NCBI GenBank assembly: GCA_948470475.1
Contig: OX419342.1
Location: 4,955,809 to 5,019,808 of the forward strand
Source: Galaxea fascicularis
Taxonomy: Eukaryota > Cnidaria > Anthozoa > Scleractinia > Euphylliidae
DNA length: 64,000 bases
Direction of reading: 5' to 3'
The notes under the pieces were generated by a model. That model searched no databases. It was not told the origin of the DNA and saw only the letters and a program-made list of their open reading frames with translations. Positions 1 to 9,728 of the stretch are shown piece by piece (position 1 is the stretch's first letter; the number at the start of each line of letters is the position of its first letter). Made by a program: the position numbers and the translations under genes.

Positions 1-51
1 ATACCAGAGAGCCTCTAATTTCTGTCAACAAATCGAGTAGAAAACAGCCAC

Positions 52-1227
52 ATGATGAATTCAAGCCACACAAATGCCCAAGGATGCGAGGCCGAGCTGT
101 TTGGAGAGAGGATGCAGCATCCATCGCCTACAGCTATAGCATCTTTTATCTTCATTATAATCATCAACATTATCACTTTTCCTTTCACCGTTGTTTTGAA
201 CGCGCTGGTGATGATCGCAGTGAAGGCCAAACGCCGACTGAGGAACCACAAGTCAAACATCCTTCTGGCTTTACTGGCATCAACTGATTTCATGGTTGGT
301 GCCGTCATTCAACCCACTATTATCGTAGTATTGGTAATGATTTTAATGGAAAAAACGACTGGATATTGTGTGTTACAAGTTCTCAGGGATGCAATGGGTA
401 GTTTACTTTTTTCCTCTCTTCTTCACCTTGCCTTGATAAGTGTTGAACGCTATCTAGCCATGAAGCACCCTTTCGGTCACATAACTCTCATCACCGAATT
501 TCGCGTACTGGTTGCTTCATCCTTGATGTGGATCGTACCGACAATCTTGCACGTTCTTCGTTCCATTGAACCAACTGTGTTTTTTCACATCAACCATACA
601 TTAATTGCTTTGACCATTGCTTTAATTGTTTACTGCCATGCCACAGTCTTCCGTGAAACTCGCCGCCACGAAAAGCAAATTGCAGCTCAGCAAGTTACTC
701 AAGATACAGGGCAACAATTTGCAAGACGTAAGAAGGCTTTTAAGTTGACAAGCATCATATTGACAGTGCTAGTGTTGTGCTCATTGCCTAAGGCTTGGTT
801 TGCAATTGTAACATATATTTATGGAAAAATCTCTTTGGAAACTAGGTATATATTTTACTTTTTGGGTACCTCTTCGATGCTATTAAACTCGTTTTTCAAT
901 CCGATTATCTATTCCGTCCAAATGAAGCATTTCCGCTTGGCAATTATTGAATTAACATGTAGGACTGAGAACATTGCTAAAGCCGAAGAAATCGAGTTGC
1001 GATTGTTTGGAGCGCGAAACGCTGTGATTAGACTCGACACAAGACGAGAACACGACGAACGCGAAAATGTAAGAAACCAACACGAAGGACAATATCTGGA
1101 ACGGGCAAATGGGCAAATCAGCGAGAACGCCTGCAATGCAAACAACCTTGCGCTGACCCAGTGCGAAAATTGTGCGGCGATCTCTGAACAGTCGACCAGC
1201 GAGACTATTTTACCGGGCCTAGCGTGA
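52..1227 (+). CDS. Rhodopsin-class (class A) GPCR, intact copy 1
   Basis: Single-exon receptor of 391 aa, predicted in the plasma membrane; ligand unknown. Visible landmarks: an N-terminal NSS glycosylation site, TM1 at about residues 31-57, TM2 with the LAxxD aspartate (D79), the TM3 cysteine C106, an ERY version of the DRY motif (132-134), TM6 with CSLP instead of CWLP (243-246), and TM7 with an intact NPIIY (283-287). The C-tail of about 100 residues is polar. Two adjacent ATGs start the frame; either could be used. Two + strand paralogues follow at 3.7 and 8.1 kb, and a decayed copy lies at 19.7-20.6 kb. It is the only member here with an unbroken TM7. Cnidarian genomes are known to carry large clusters of such intronless orphan receptors. 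Class is secure; the ligand cannot be told from sequence. Confidence 0.9.
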   Translation: MMNSSHTNAQGCEAELFGERMQHPSPTAIASFIFIIIINIITFPFTVVLNALVMIAVKAKRRLRNHKSNILLALLASTDFMVGAVIQPTIIVVLVMILMEKTTGYCVLQVLRDAMGSLLFSSLLHLALISVERYLAMKHPFGHITLITEFRVLVASSLMWIVPTILHVLRSIEPTVFFHINHTLIALTIALIVYCHATVFRETRRHEKQIAAQQVTQDTGQQFARRKKAFKLTSIILTVLVLCSLPKAWFAIVTYIYGKISLETRYIFYFLGTSSMLLNSFFNPIIYSVQMKHFRLAIIELTCRTENIAKAEEIELRLFGARNAVIRLDTRREHDERENVRNQHEGQYLERANGQISENACNANNLALTQCENCAAISEQSTSETILPGLA

Positions 1228-1726
1228 AAACAGTTAGATCAACCGGACCAAATCGTGAATACTAGCCTTTTGAATTATGTGTTAAGATGTTACGAAAAAT
1301 AAGATTATTATAAATAAGATGCTCCGAAGTAGGTAAACCACTTTATTCTTCGGCTAACCTAAGTGACCGGGCAGTTTATTGCCTGCTAACATTTTTAATG
1401 TTGAACTGTTTCAAAACACAATTTCCTAATACGTTTCTCGAAAAAGGTTTTGAAGATTTATTTTTGGCTAAACATCAAAGATTCGTCTTTAAGGGGAAAA
1501 AATTCTTCTTTTTAAGGGAAAGAACGTTTGGAACTCAAATTTTACAAATTCGGGATTTGCGATTTTGTTTTGGAATAGAGTACACTGAGTTTCCTTTTAC
1601 TTTGGTCTCAGGGATGATGATTGACGTTTCGGCCTCACATTCGGAGACTTGAAGATGGATAGGAAGGGAAAACTGTTAATAAATCGTCGGGGAAAGATAT
1701 GAGGAATTTCTCGTCTCTCACGTACA

Positions 1727-1768
1727 AATACTGATTTTGGCCGACTGATTCAGTCCAAAATCAGTATT
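1727..1768. repeat. Short hairpin, 14-bp arms
   Basis: The arms AATACTGATTTTGG and CCAAAATCAGTATT are exact reverse complements around a 14-nt loop. Function unknown; it could be the remains of a foldback element. Confidence 0.6.
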
Positions 1769-2780
1769 CTTCTAAGGATGTATATGTCGTAGCGAGTGTT
1801 CTTTCTTGATAAGATAAAGTATAATTACTTGGGGTACAAACGTCGTTGGTTTCTTTAAACTGAAATTACAGAAAGAGTAAAAAACTCACTTTGCAAGTAA
1901 AGAGTGAGAAGCTGAAAAGATGGAAAATCCTCTTTCTTGAAATGATAAGAAGCCAATTAAGATCAAAGTCGCCTTGCTCCGCTTTTCTTTTTCCCTCTCT
2001 TTCTCATGCTTTTTTTTTTTTAAACTTTATTACAATCAGTTCCAACAACAACTCGTTGGACTTTTTTTCTCGCTACGCATCTCTGAAGGGGCTTTTGCGC
2101 ACACGCGCATCTAATTTGCTCTTTGGTTCATTCGTAGTTGATGAAACACATACTACTGAAAAGCTATTGTAATTGTGCTTAGATGAAAGGAAGACTCTTC
2201 CATGAGCCAATGCAAGAAACAAGAAGCGAATGTGACCATGCACACAGCAGGTTTTCCATTTTGAACACTGAAGTACTTAGATTAGAGTGCTCGCAGTTTG
2301 TAAGTGTAGAGTCCATCTTGCGGACTGAAATGTGTAACTTAATATATGCCCTGCGGAGAAAATCATGCTGGTACGATTTTACAGCGAGTAACATCTATAT
2401 AACAATCCAAACCAACAAATTGTGGCATCTAAATTACTCAAAATGTAAAGTAATGCCATGTTAAAAGACCAGCGAATACACGGACAAACCTACTAACACA
2501 AATAAATAATAACAATAAATACTCAAAATAAAACTAAATGTTTTAATAGGTGTAATTTGGTGGTTCAGGGTTTTGCGTAAAAGAAACAACAAGGCCGGAA
2601 ACTGAGGACATCGATGGAGGAAAGGACCCTTGGCAATCTTCGTAGATAAAGTGGTTGCGGTGAGCCTCAAACTCTAAACAGTTGATTTGTTTTGTTTTGT
2701 CAAATCAAGCAGCTGATTTATCTTTCAAATCGGCATCCTGAATCCCACGGCATCAACCATGCTTTCATTCCCCATTTCAA

Positions 2781-2974
2781 TAGGCCATTTCCGAATTACC
2801 TCAGGCTTCTTTTTCAAAGCGAGTCTTAGTGCTTATCCTTTTATATGCAAATCAATTTTCATTCACATGAAAATGAGTTAATTTGCGTGTGAATGAATTT
2901 TGTTTTGCATATGACAAGATCAGCACTAAGACTCACTTTGAAAAAGAGGCCTGAGGTAATTCGGAAAAGGCCTA
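2781..2974. mobile_element. Foldback MITE-like element
   Basis: A 194-bp imperfect inverted repeat. The left arm begins TAGGCCATTTCCGAATTACC and the right arm ends with its near complement, AATTCGGAAAAGGCCTA. The arms extend through CAGGC(C)T and GTCTTAGTGC and meet near a self-complementary CATTTTCATGTGAATG-type centre. There is no coding capacity. Superfamily not assigned; no clear target duplication seen. Confidence 0.7.
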
Positions 2975-2989
2975 CTGTTTTGCCACGTC

Positions 2990-3330
2990 ACCTTACCATG
3001 TTTCCACCAATAGCGTAGATTCACCTTTCTTCATACAAATCAGACACAACCCAGAATTCCTCGATTCAGTTTCACGAATCGTTAACGCTCGAAACGTCAG
3101 CTTTTGAATCTTTTTACGGTGGCCAATTTACATTATCAACTCAGTTGATAAAACCAAATTTTCGTGTACCACTTCCTCACCAACGCAGCATTTTATCGTC
3201 AGATTTTCGAGCTCTTGTGCAAACAGTTAGTTATTTCCTGAAACCAATGAACTTGAGAGCAATGCTAATAGACCATTCACAAAATGAACAAATTTTACGA
3301 GGCATAAAGTTTCTTAGCGTTCAATAAAAT
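2990..3330 (+). mobile_element. Penelope-like LTR remnant A
   Basis: This matches the tail of the Penelope-like element at 24185-24360. Shared blocks in order: TTACCATGTTTCCACCAATAG, CACAACCCA, TTCCTCGATTC, CTCGAAACGTCAGCTTTT, ACGGTGGCCAATTTAC and TCAACTC(A/T)GTTGATAA. The hammerhead-like core is broken: the CUGANGA box reads TTTCACGA. The same remnant recurs at 7340-7640 inside the other GPCR unit. Confidence 0.7.
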
Positions 3331-3694
3331 TTTCGGTGTTTCCTCGGTGTGCCGGAACTGTTAACGAACGATCAATTGGCTTTAAGGACAAGAGGCACTT
3401 GAAATATTTTACAGGCAAGTGTTATTTTTTAAGCCGTAATGAAAATTTTAGCCAGTGACAGCTTGAGGAGCGTAGAGCATTTTCTAACCAGTGGCTGAAA
3501 AGAATATTCACATCTCTTAAGGCACTAGTAACTGGCCACTACTGCACTCAAAATGCAAATACCTAGAGCAGCTTGAGACGAAAAGTGTTTTTGTGTCACA
3601 GTGTTCATTATTTGACATAAATGAAGTGGCTAGAGACAAGAGACGATACAGGTTCGCAGACTACCGACTGGAAGCGCCGCACAAGGCAGAAACC

Positions 3695-4700
3695 ATGAGT
3701 TCTAATTTCACAGACACAAGCGTCTCAGGATGCGAGGCCGGGATTCTGTTAGGACAAAGGCTGCAGCAGCCTTCCCCTTTAGTTGAAGCATCTCTCATCT
3801 TCATTGTAATCACCAACGTCATCACTTTTCCTTTCACCGTTGTTTTGAACGCGCTGGTGATGATCGCGGTGAAGGTCAAACCCCGACTGAGGAGCCACAA
3901 GTCAAACATCCTTCTGGCTTTACTGGCATCAACTGATTTCATGGTTGGTGCCATCACCCAGCCCACTTTTATCGCAGTGTTAGTAATGTTCCTGCTTGAA
4001 AAACCCCGTGCCTATTGTGTCATGCGAGTTCTTAGAGTTGCAATGGGTGTTGTGGTTAATACCTCTTTTTTCCATCTCGCCTTGTTAATTGGTGAACGGT
4101 ATCTGGCCATAAAGCACTCGTTTACGTACGCAACACTTATCACCGACGGTCGTGTACTGGCTGCTTCTGTCTTTGCGTGGATCCTAGGCATAATTCTCTA
4201 CATTCCAGTAGTAATTAACAAAACTATTTTTCTGAGCTTATCTTCTTCATTCAAATTAGCCACTATTACTTTCATCTTTTTCATCCAAGTAACACTCTAC
4301 CGTGAAATCCGTCGACACGAAAAGCAGATTGCAGCTCAACAAGTTTCACAAGAAGCAAGGGAGCAATTTCTAAGAGATAAAAAGACCCTGAAACTCACAA
4401 CTATAATCATAACGGTGCTAATATTGTGCTACATGCCTTTGACTGTTTTTTCAGTTGTCATGTCAACAGATCGGAGTAAATTGTCCCTGGAAACAGTGCA
4501 CGTATGTGTTTGGTTTGCCAATTCCATGTGTTTTTCAGTTAAACTCGTTATTCAATCCGGTAATTTACTCGTTAAGACTGAGACAGTTTCGAATAACATT
4601 TACAAAGGAATTACCTGGCAGAGAGGTAAACAATCCTGGACTGAGGTCCCCAGAGGACACCAAAAATTGCAGAAAGAGCAATTGCGAACAAAGAACATGA
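3695..4700 (+). pseudogene. Class A GPCR copy 2, frameshifted before TM7
   Basis: The paralogue starts at the ATG in MSSNFTDTSVSG, matching copy 3; the open frame extends further 5' but without an ATG. TM1 to TM6 read normally, with LASTD in TM2, a GERY version of DRY and CYMP in TM6. At 4531-4540 a TTTTTCAG run puts the downstream LNSLFNPVIYSLRL motif in the next frame, so the original frame runs on to 4948 with unrelated sequence. Dropping one T would restore a receptor ending at 4700. This is either a real one-base insertion or a homopolymer assembly error. Copy 3 breaks at the homologous place, which makes a shared cause worth testing. Confidence 0.75.
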
Positions 4701-5242
4701 AGGATAAGATAAAATCAAAGGCTCCTGTGAGCCAGCGCATGGATGAAAGTCATAACAACACTTTGAGTTTACAACAACTTTATTTTCTAAAAAATTTTGG
4801 GCAAGAAACCTGTACATTCGTGTCTTGTGGGAGCACATCTTTCCAGGCTCGCCCCTTGCTAAAAGAAATATTTTCCGTAAAATTACTCAGTTTTAAACCA
4901 CTTGAAGTGGGATCCGTAAAGATGCACAGGCGCTGTATGCTTATGTAAATTACTTTGTTGTCTGGAACTTTGACAGACGTAAGTAATTTGAACCGATGGA
5001 ATACAAATATGCAAATTCAATGAAGATAATTTTCAAATATGGTCGCTTTGTTAAAACGAAAACAGGCAAGTACACGGAGCAATTTCAGAATACACAACTT
5101 CAATTTTTGCTTTGTGCTACAATTAAATTGACTTTCCAAACCTTGATGCTCGCCTGGCTAATTAATGTTTTTGTCAAATGTTGAATATGCTTTCACAAAT
5201 AAGTGTTATACAGATCGTTTAAGCCAAAGGATATAGACTTTC

Positions 5243-5744
5243 TACAGTGGCCCACAGGGGCAAAACACAACTCAATTTCCTTTCTGAAACACAACAATCT
5301 TTTTCAGAACACGACAATCTTTCGCAGCACACAACAATCTTGTTGTGTCTTCGTTTTAGACCACAGGGTCTTCGGTCTTCGGTGTCAAAAATGGCGCCTT
5401 TACAGTACACCTGTAGTAGTCCCAGGTTCCAATCGCTTTCAGCGTCAGGGCTAGTTACCAGTACTTTGAAATTTTGTTGTGTTCTAGTTTGTCGTTGTGA
5501 ACCAGAAAATTGTGGTGTTCTGAAAAAAATTGTTGTGTTATGAAATAGGTTGTTGTGTTCTGGAAAAGATTGTTGTGTTCTGAAAACGATTGTAGTGTTC
5601 TCAAAAAGATTGTTGTGTGCTGCGAAAGATTGTTGTGTTCCGAAAAAGATTGTTGTGTTCTGAAAACGATTGTCGTGTTCTCAAAAAGATTGTTGTGTTT
5701 TAGAAAGGAAATTGAGTTGTGTTTTGCCCCTATGGGCCACCGTA
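5243..5744. mobile_element. Tc1/mariner-type MITE with minisatellite arms
   Basis: TIRs of about 40 bp open CAGTGGCCCACAGGGGCAAA on the left and close with the complement of CGGTGGCCCATAGGGGCAAA on the right. Each end is flanked by TA, as expected for a Tc1/mariner target duplication. Inside the right TIR lies a minisatellite of roughly 11 copies of a 19-20-bp unit, consensus GATTGTTGTGTTCTGAAAA (about 5465-5700). Inside the left TIR are three to four units in inverse orientation (about 5282-5345). The core (5350-5460) is non-repetitive. No transposase is encoded. Confidence 0.75.
5465..5700 (+). repeat. Minisatellite, 19-20-bp unit
   Basis: About eleven degenerate tandem units of the form GATTGTTGTGTTCTGAAAA, with variants such as TGTAGTGTTCTC and TGTGTGCTGCG. 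They form the right arm of the surrounding foldback element and are complementary to the few units in its left arm. Confidence 0.85.
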
Positions 5745-6147
5745 ACTTTCTGAACGAGATCGGTGTTTTGGCTTCGAAGGCCGTTTATTTGCAAGGGAGC
5801 ATTCACCTTGAGCAGAACCCGGCCGAAGCGTCCTCAAATACATTTCATCACGAACCTGTCTAAGCAGTAGTTAAACACAGGCAGCCAATCGTGGTGTGTG
5901 TGATTAAAAGTTGATATAAAACAATTGACCATTAAAAACCTAGAATTCCAACGAACCGAGTAGCGGTGGAAATATTAATATTCTGGCCAAATAACGCCTT
6001 CCTAACTTCTCTCTACTGTTTCTTGTCCCTTTCTGGGACGTCCAAATGCAATACCGTCGCTTTTTTAAATCCCAGGTCACTGTCCATTCTAAATAAAGGA
6101 CAGTGATAAATAATGGTAAAAGAACTGAGTGGAGTCCAATTCGATCT

Positions 6148-6224
6148 GTAATCATACGAGTGATTAACAAAATCGGACGACCTCGTAGAGGGAGTCCGAT
6201 TTGTTTCGTCACGAGTATGATTAC
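6148..6224. repeat. Inverted repeat, about 31-bp arms
   Basis: The left arm GTAATCATACGAGTGATTAA continues to AAAATCGGAC. The right arm GTCCGATTTG continues to GAGTATGATTAC. The loop is about 15 nt (GACCTCGTAGAGGGA). Probably a small foldback element; no target duplication was identified. Confidence 0.65.
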
Positions 6225-7339
6225 TGACTGAATAGGACGACACGAAGTGTTGTCACCAATTAATCGTATCTATAACAAAATTCGAGAAAGAAATAAGAGA
6301 AAAAATTTCCAGGAAAAAAAATAGCCTAACCCTGAGATGCGTAGTAAAGAAAATATAAGTCCAACTGCCCTCTTCCAGCGCGTGCGCGATGGCGCGTACT
6401 GTCCAATTATACCGTCCTATACCGTCCTTATTAGTGCCAACATTATAGCTGGTGATAGCCAATCAGATAAGTAAATTTTGCTATAGGTATGATTACCCAT
6501 CAATTAGAAAAGCCTGGATGTTGAGTCCTCAGCGAGTATGCGCTTTGTCAGAAGGTCTTCTCGGTGCGTGATGTTGTATACTTGTCAACAAACCGAGTAA
6601 ATTTGAGTCGTCTATTAAACGTTTTGTGATTTTCGGTGAAATATATCGGATGTGTACCAGATGAAAATATTCTTCGGAGACGTGAAGAGGGATAGGAAGA
6701 AAATAACTACTAATATATCGTCGCAGAAAGATATGAGGAATTTTTTTAAGGTGACTTAAGAAGCGACCATGTACCCAGCAGGTTTTCCATTTTTAACAAG
6801 TATTTGGATTACAATGCTCGGATTTTGTTAGTGTAGAGTCCATCTTACGGGCTGAAATGTTAATTTATGCTCTGCGGAGAAAATCATGCTGTTACGATTT
6901 TACTGAGAGTGATATATATAACGATCCAAACCAACAAATCGTAGCATCTAAATTATTCACACTATAAAGTAATGCCATGTTAAAAGACCAGCGAAACCAA
7001 GCACAAGCACACTAATACAATTTATCAAATTAAGATGAATACTCAAAATAAAACTAAATGTTCTCATTAGTGTAATTTTTGTGGTTCAGGACTTGGCATG
7101 AAGGAAGCAACAAGGGACTCGAATGAAATTTGTGGCGAGCATATTTGGTGTAAGGACAACGATGGAGGAAAGGACCCTTGACAATTAGGCCTTTTTCACT
7201 TCGTCGAGAAAGTGGTTGCAGTGAGCCTCCAACTCAAGAGAGTTGATTTCTTTTGTTTTGAGAAATCAAGCAGCTGATTTATTTTTCAAATCAGGACCAT
7301 GAATCCCACGGCATCAACCACGCATTCATTCAATTAATT

Positions 7340-7640
7340 TATTCTTGTTTTGCCACATAACGTTACCATGTTTCCACCAATAGCGAAGCTTCATCTTTCT
7401 GCATATAAACCACCCACAACCCAGACTTCCTCGATTCGGTTTGACGAAGCGGGACTAACGCTCGAAACGTTAGCTTTTGAATATTTTTACGGTGGCCAAT
7501 TTACAATATCAACTCAGTTGATAAGACCAAATTTTCGTGTATCATACACAACGCAGCACCACAGCTGGTTCAGAAACTTACCCTCTTTATTCATTAACTG
7601 ATTTTACCACCAGATTTTCGAGTTTTTGTTCAACTTCCGA
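7340..7640 (+). mobile_element. Penelope-like LTR remnant B
   Basis: It carries the same ordered blocks as remnant A and the LTR-like tail at 24185-24360, including CTCGAAACGTTAGCTTTT and ACGGTGGCCAATTTAC. The ribozyme-like core reads TTGACGA, a degenerate CUGANGA, with a possible AGCG/CGCU stem before GAAA. It sits at the same position relative to GPCR copy 3 as remnant A does to copy 2, so one insertion was duplicated along with the gene. Confidence 0.7.
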
Positions 7641-8093
7641 CAATTTTCTATTCAGTTTCAGTAATTTCCTGAAACTAATAAACTTGAGAGTAACGCTAAC
7701 GGCCACTTATCAGTAATGAGGCAGTGTTCAATAAGGTTTTCGGTTTTGCCCCGGTGAGTCGGAATTGCCAACGAATGGTCAATTAGCCTTAAGGACAAGC
7801 AGCAATTAGAATTTTCGCAGGCAAATGTTTTTTGTAAGCTTAATGAAAATTTTAGCCACTGACAGCTTGAGGAACGTAGAGGATTTTCTAAGTGGCCGAA
7901 AAGAATACCCACATTCTTTACGGCACAAGTAACTAGCCGCGACCGCAGTCAAAATGCAAATACCTAGAGTAGTGTTTTAGTCACAGTGTTCGGCATCATT
8001 TGACATCAATGAAGTGGCTAAGTCGACAAGAGACGAAACAGGTTCGTCGAATTCGCAGTCTACCGAGTGGAAGCGCCGTACAAAGCAGAAACC

Positions 8094-8985
8094 ATGAGTT
8101 CTAATTTCACAGACACAAGCGTCTCAGGATGCGAGGCCGGGCTTCTGTTAGGACAAAGGCTGCAGCAGCCTTCCCCTTTAGCTGTAGCAGCTCTTACCTT
8201 GATTGTAATCATCAACATCATCACCTTTCCTTTCACCGTTGTTTTGAACGCGCTGGTGATGATCGCGGTGAAGGTCAAACCCCGACTGAGGAGCCACAAG
8301 TCAAACATCCTTCTGGCTTTACTGGCAACAACTGATTTCACGGTTGGTGCCATCACCCAGCCCACTTTTATCGCGGTGTTAGTAATGTTCCTGCTTGAAG
8401 AAACCAGTGTCTATTGTATCATGCGAGTTCTTAGAGTTGCAATGAGTGTTTTGGTTGATACGTCTCTTTTCCATCTCGCCTTGTTAATTGGTGAACGGTA
8501 TCTGGCCATAAAGCACTCGTTTACGTACGCAACCCTTATCACCGACGGTCGTTTACTGGCTGCTTCTGCCTCTGCGTGGATCCTAGGCATAATTCTCCAG
8601 ATTCCTATGCTTTTTAACAAACCTAAATTTCTGAGCATAGCTCTTTCATTCCAGTTAGCTTCTATTACTTTCATCCTTTTCGGCCATGTCACACTCTACC
8701 GTGAAATCCGTCGACACGAACAGCAGATTGCAGCTCAACAAGTTACACAAGAAGCAAGGGAACAATTTCTAAGAGATAAAAAGACCCTGAAACTCACAAC
8801 TATAATCATAACGGTGCTAATGTTGTGCTACATGCCTTTGGCTATTTTTATGTGTTTCGTATCTGAACTCCATGGCTTTTTTAAACTCGTTTTTGAATCC
8901 GGTCATTTACTCGTTAAGACTGAGACAGTTTCGAATAGCATTTAAGGAATTAGCTGGCAGAGCAGTGAACAGTCCTGAAGAATAA
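8094..8985 (+). pseudogene. Class A GPCR copy 3, deleted and frameshifted
   Basis: The paralogue starts at MSSNFTDTSVSG and is closest to copy 2. TM1-TM5 and the start of TM6 (CYMPLAIF) are intact. About 50 bp encoding the end of TM6 and extracellular loop 3 is then missing compared with copy 2. A run of six T at 8877-8882 puts LNSFLNPVIYSLRLRQFR into another frame. The original frame stops at 8945; the TM7 frame continues to a TAA at 8983-8985. With both lesions it is unlikely to make a working receptor. Confidence 0.8.
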
Positions 8986-9728
8986 GAGTTTGGAGAGTGA
9001 GTAAATGTGAACAAAGAACATGAAGTTGAATAAGATTTCGAAAGGATCTGAGGAATGTAAAACCAGAGACAATCATAACAACGTTTTCCTGTGGCAATAA
9101 TGGCGGTAATTTTAATGTTACATGTGTGGGCTGACGGAGAAACTGTGTCTTAAGCGTTGAATGTAAAATAAAGCAGATCAATGTTAACACCAAGGCAGGA
9201 CGCTAAGGGAGTGTGTGGTTTGTTTTTTTCGCTGAGTGATGTTGCAAAACTTCTTAACACACCAAGCCAGTTTTAACTTTAAATTGTAATAATCTGTTGT
9301 AATAATTTGTAATTTCCGGCGCAAATATTTAGGGTGTAGGCCAGATGAAAACATTCTTCGACGGAAAGGTTCGTTCTGCAAACACACAACTGAAAATCGC
9401 TTTTACTCGTAGAATAAAACTGTAAATATTTAGGCTCTGTTTTCTCAAAATCTTTTGAGAATTTAAAATAGTTTTAAGGGCTTTCCTTTGATTGACGTCC
9501 ACTAAAAGTCAACTTGACGCTACCAAAGCGCGTGTCTTTTATAACTGCTGAAACAAGAACCACAAGCTCAGCAAATCTCGAGGATTGTGCCGCAAACAAC
9601 CTCGTCCTCAGGGCGTTCTCGAAACTGAAGCACAGAGAACCCTGGGTCGAGGTTGCTACCCAACGTTAGTTTTCTGTGTTCGTTATTGATGTTTTACTTC
9701 GATTACGATATCAACGGCTTGCTCTTCT
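8986..9728. other. Spacer between GPCR copy 3 and TTC7
   Basis: No gene seen. The stretch 9330-9370 (CAGATGAAAACATTCTTCG) resembles 6655-6680, the left edge of the repeated GPCR spacer. The duplicated unit may therefore once have continued here. An imperfect hairpin lies at 9597-9655. Confidence 0.5.
9597..9655. repeat. Imperfect hairpin, CAACCTCG/CGAGGTTG arms
   Basis: CAACCTCGTCCTCAGGGCG-TTCTC pairs imperfectly with GAGAACCCTGGG-TCGAGGTTG. A similar arrangement (CCTCGTTCCCAGG with CCTGGGAACGAAG) occurs at 32524-32572, so this is probably a dispersed foldback family. Confidence 0.5.

Larger units (their letters stand above)
1228..3694. other. Spacer between GPCR copies 1 and 2
   Basis: No gene seen. 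It holds a short hairpin (1727-1768), a foldback element (2781-2974) and a Penelope-like LTR remnant (about 2990-3330). Stretches at about 1640-1710 and 2235-2470 are recognisably repeated at about 6680-6745 and 6765-6985, upstream of GPCR copy 3, so this spacer belongs to a duplicated unit. Short ORFs here lack any recognisable domain. Confidence 0.6.
4701..8093. other. Spacer between GPCR copies 2 and 3
   Basis: No functional gene seen. Contains the minisatellite-bearing foldback element (5243-5744), a short inverted repeat (6148-6224), the repeated spacer segment (about 6680-6985) and Penelope-like LTR remnant B (7340-7640). The ORF over 5555-5863 is translated minisatellite. The stretch 5750-6140 and the AT-rich 6230-6650 show nothing recognisable. 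Confidence 0.55.

Noticed and set aside
15..308. Minus-strand ORFs opposite GPCR TM1-TM2 (also at 3661-3966 and 8060-8365)
   Set aside because: They are antisense shadows of the conserved receptor exon; their similarity to each other only reflects the sense-strand gene.
4525..4545. Programmed frameshifting as the reason for the GPCR frame change
   Set aside because: No conserved slippery heptamer or downstream pseudoknot could be shown, and homopolymer error or decay is simpler; kept only as a test in the finding.
5465..5700. CRISPR-like array of short repeats
   Set aside because: Units are contiguous and degenerate with no unique spacers, in a eukaryotic transposon; it is a minisatellite.
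5555..5863. 102-aa ORF with repeated LLCSE(K/N)DC units
   Set aside because: It is translation of the minisatellite and the transposon end; no start context or domain.
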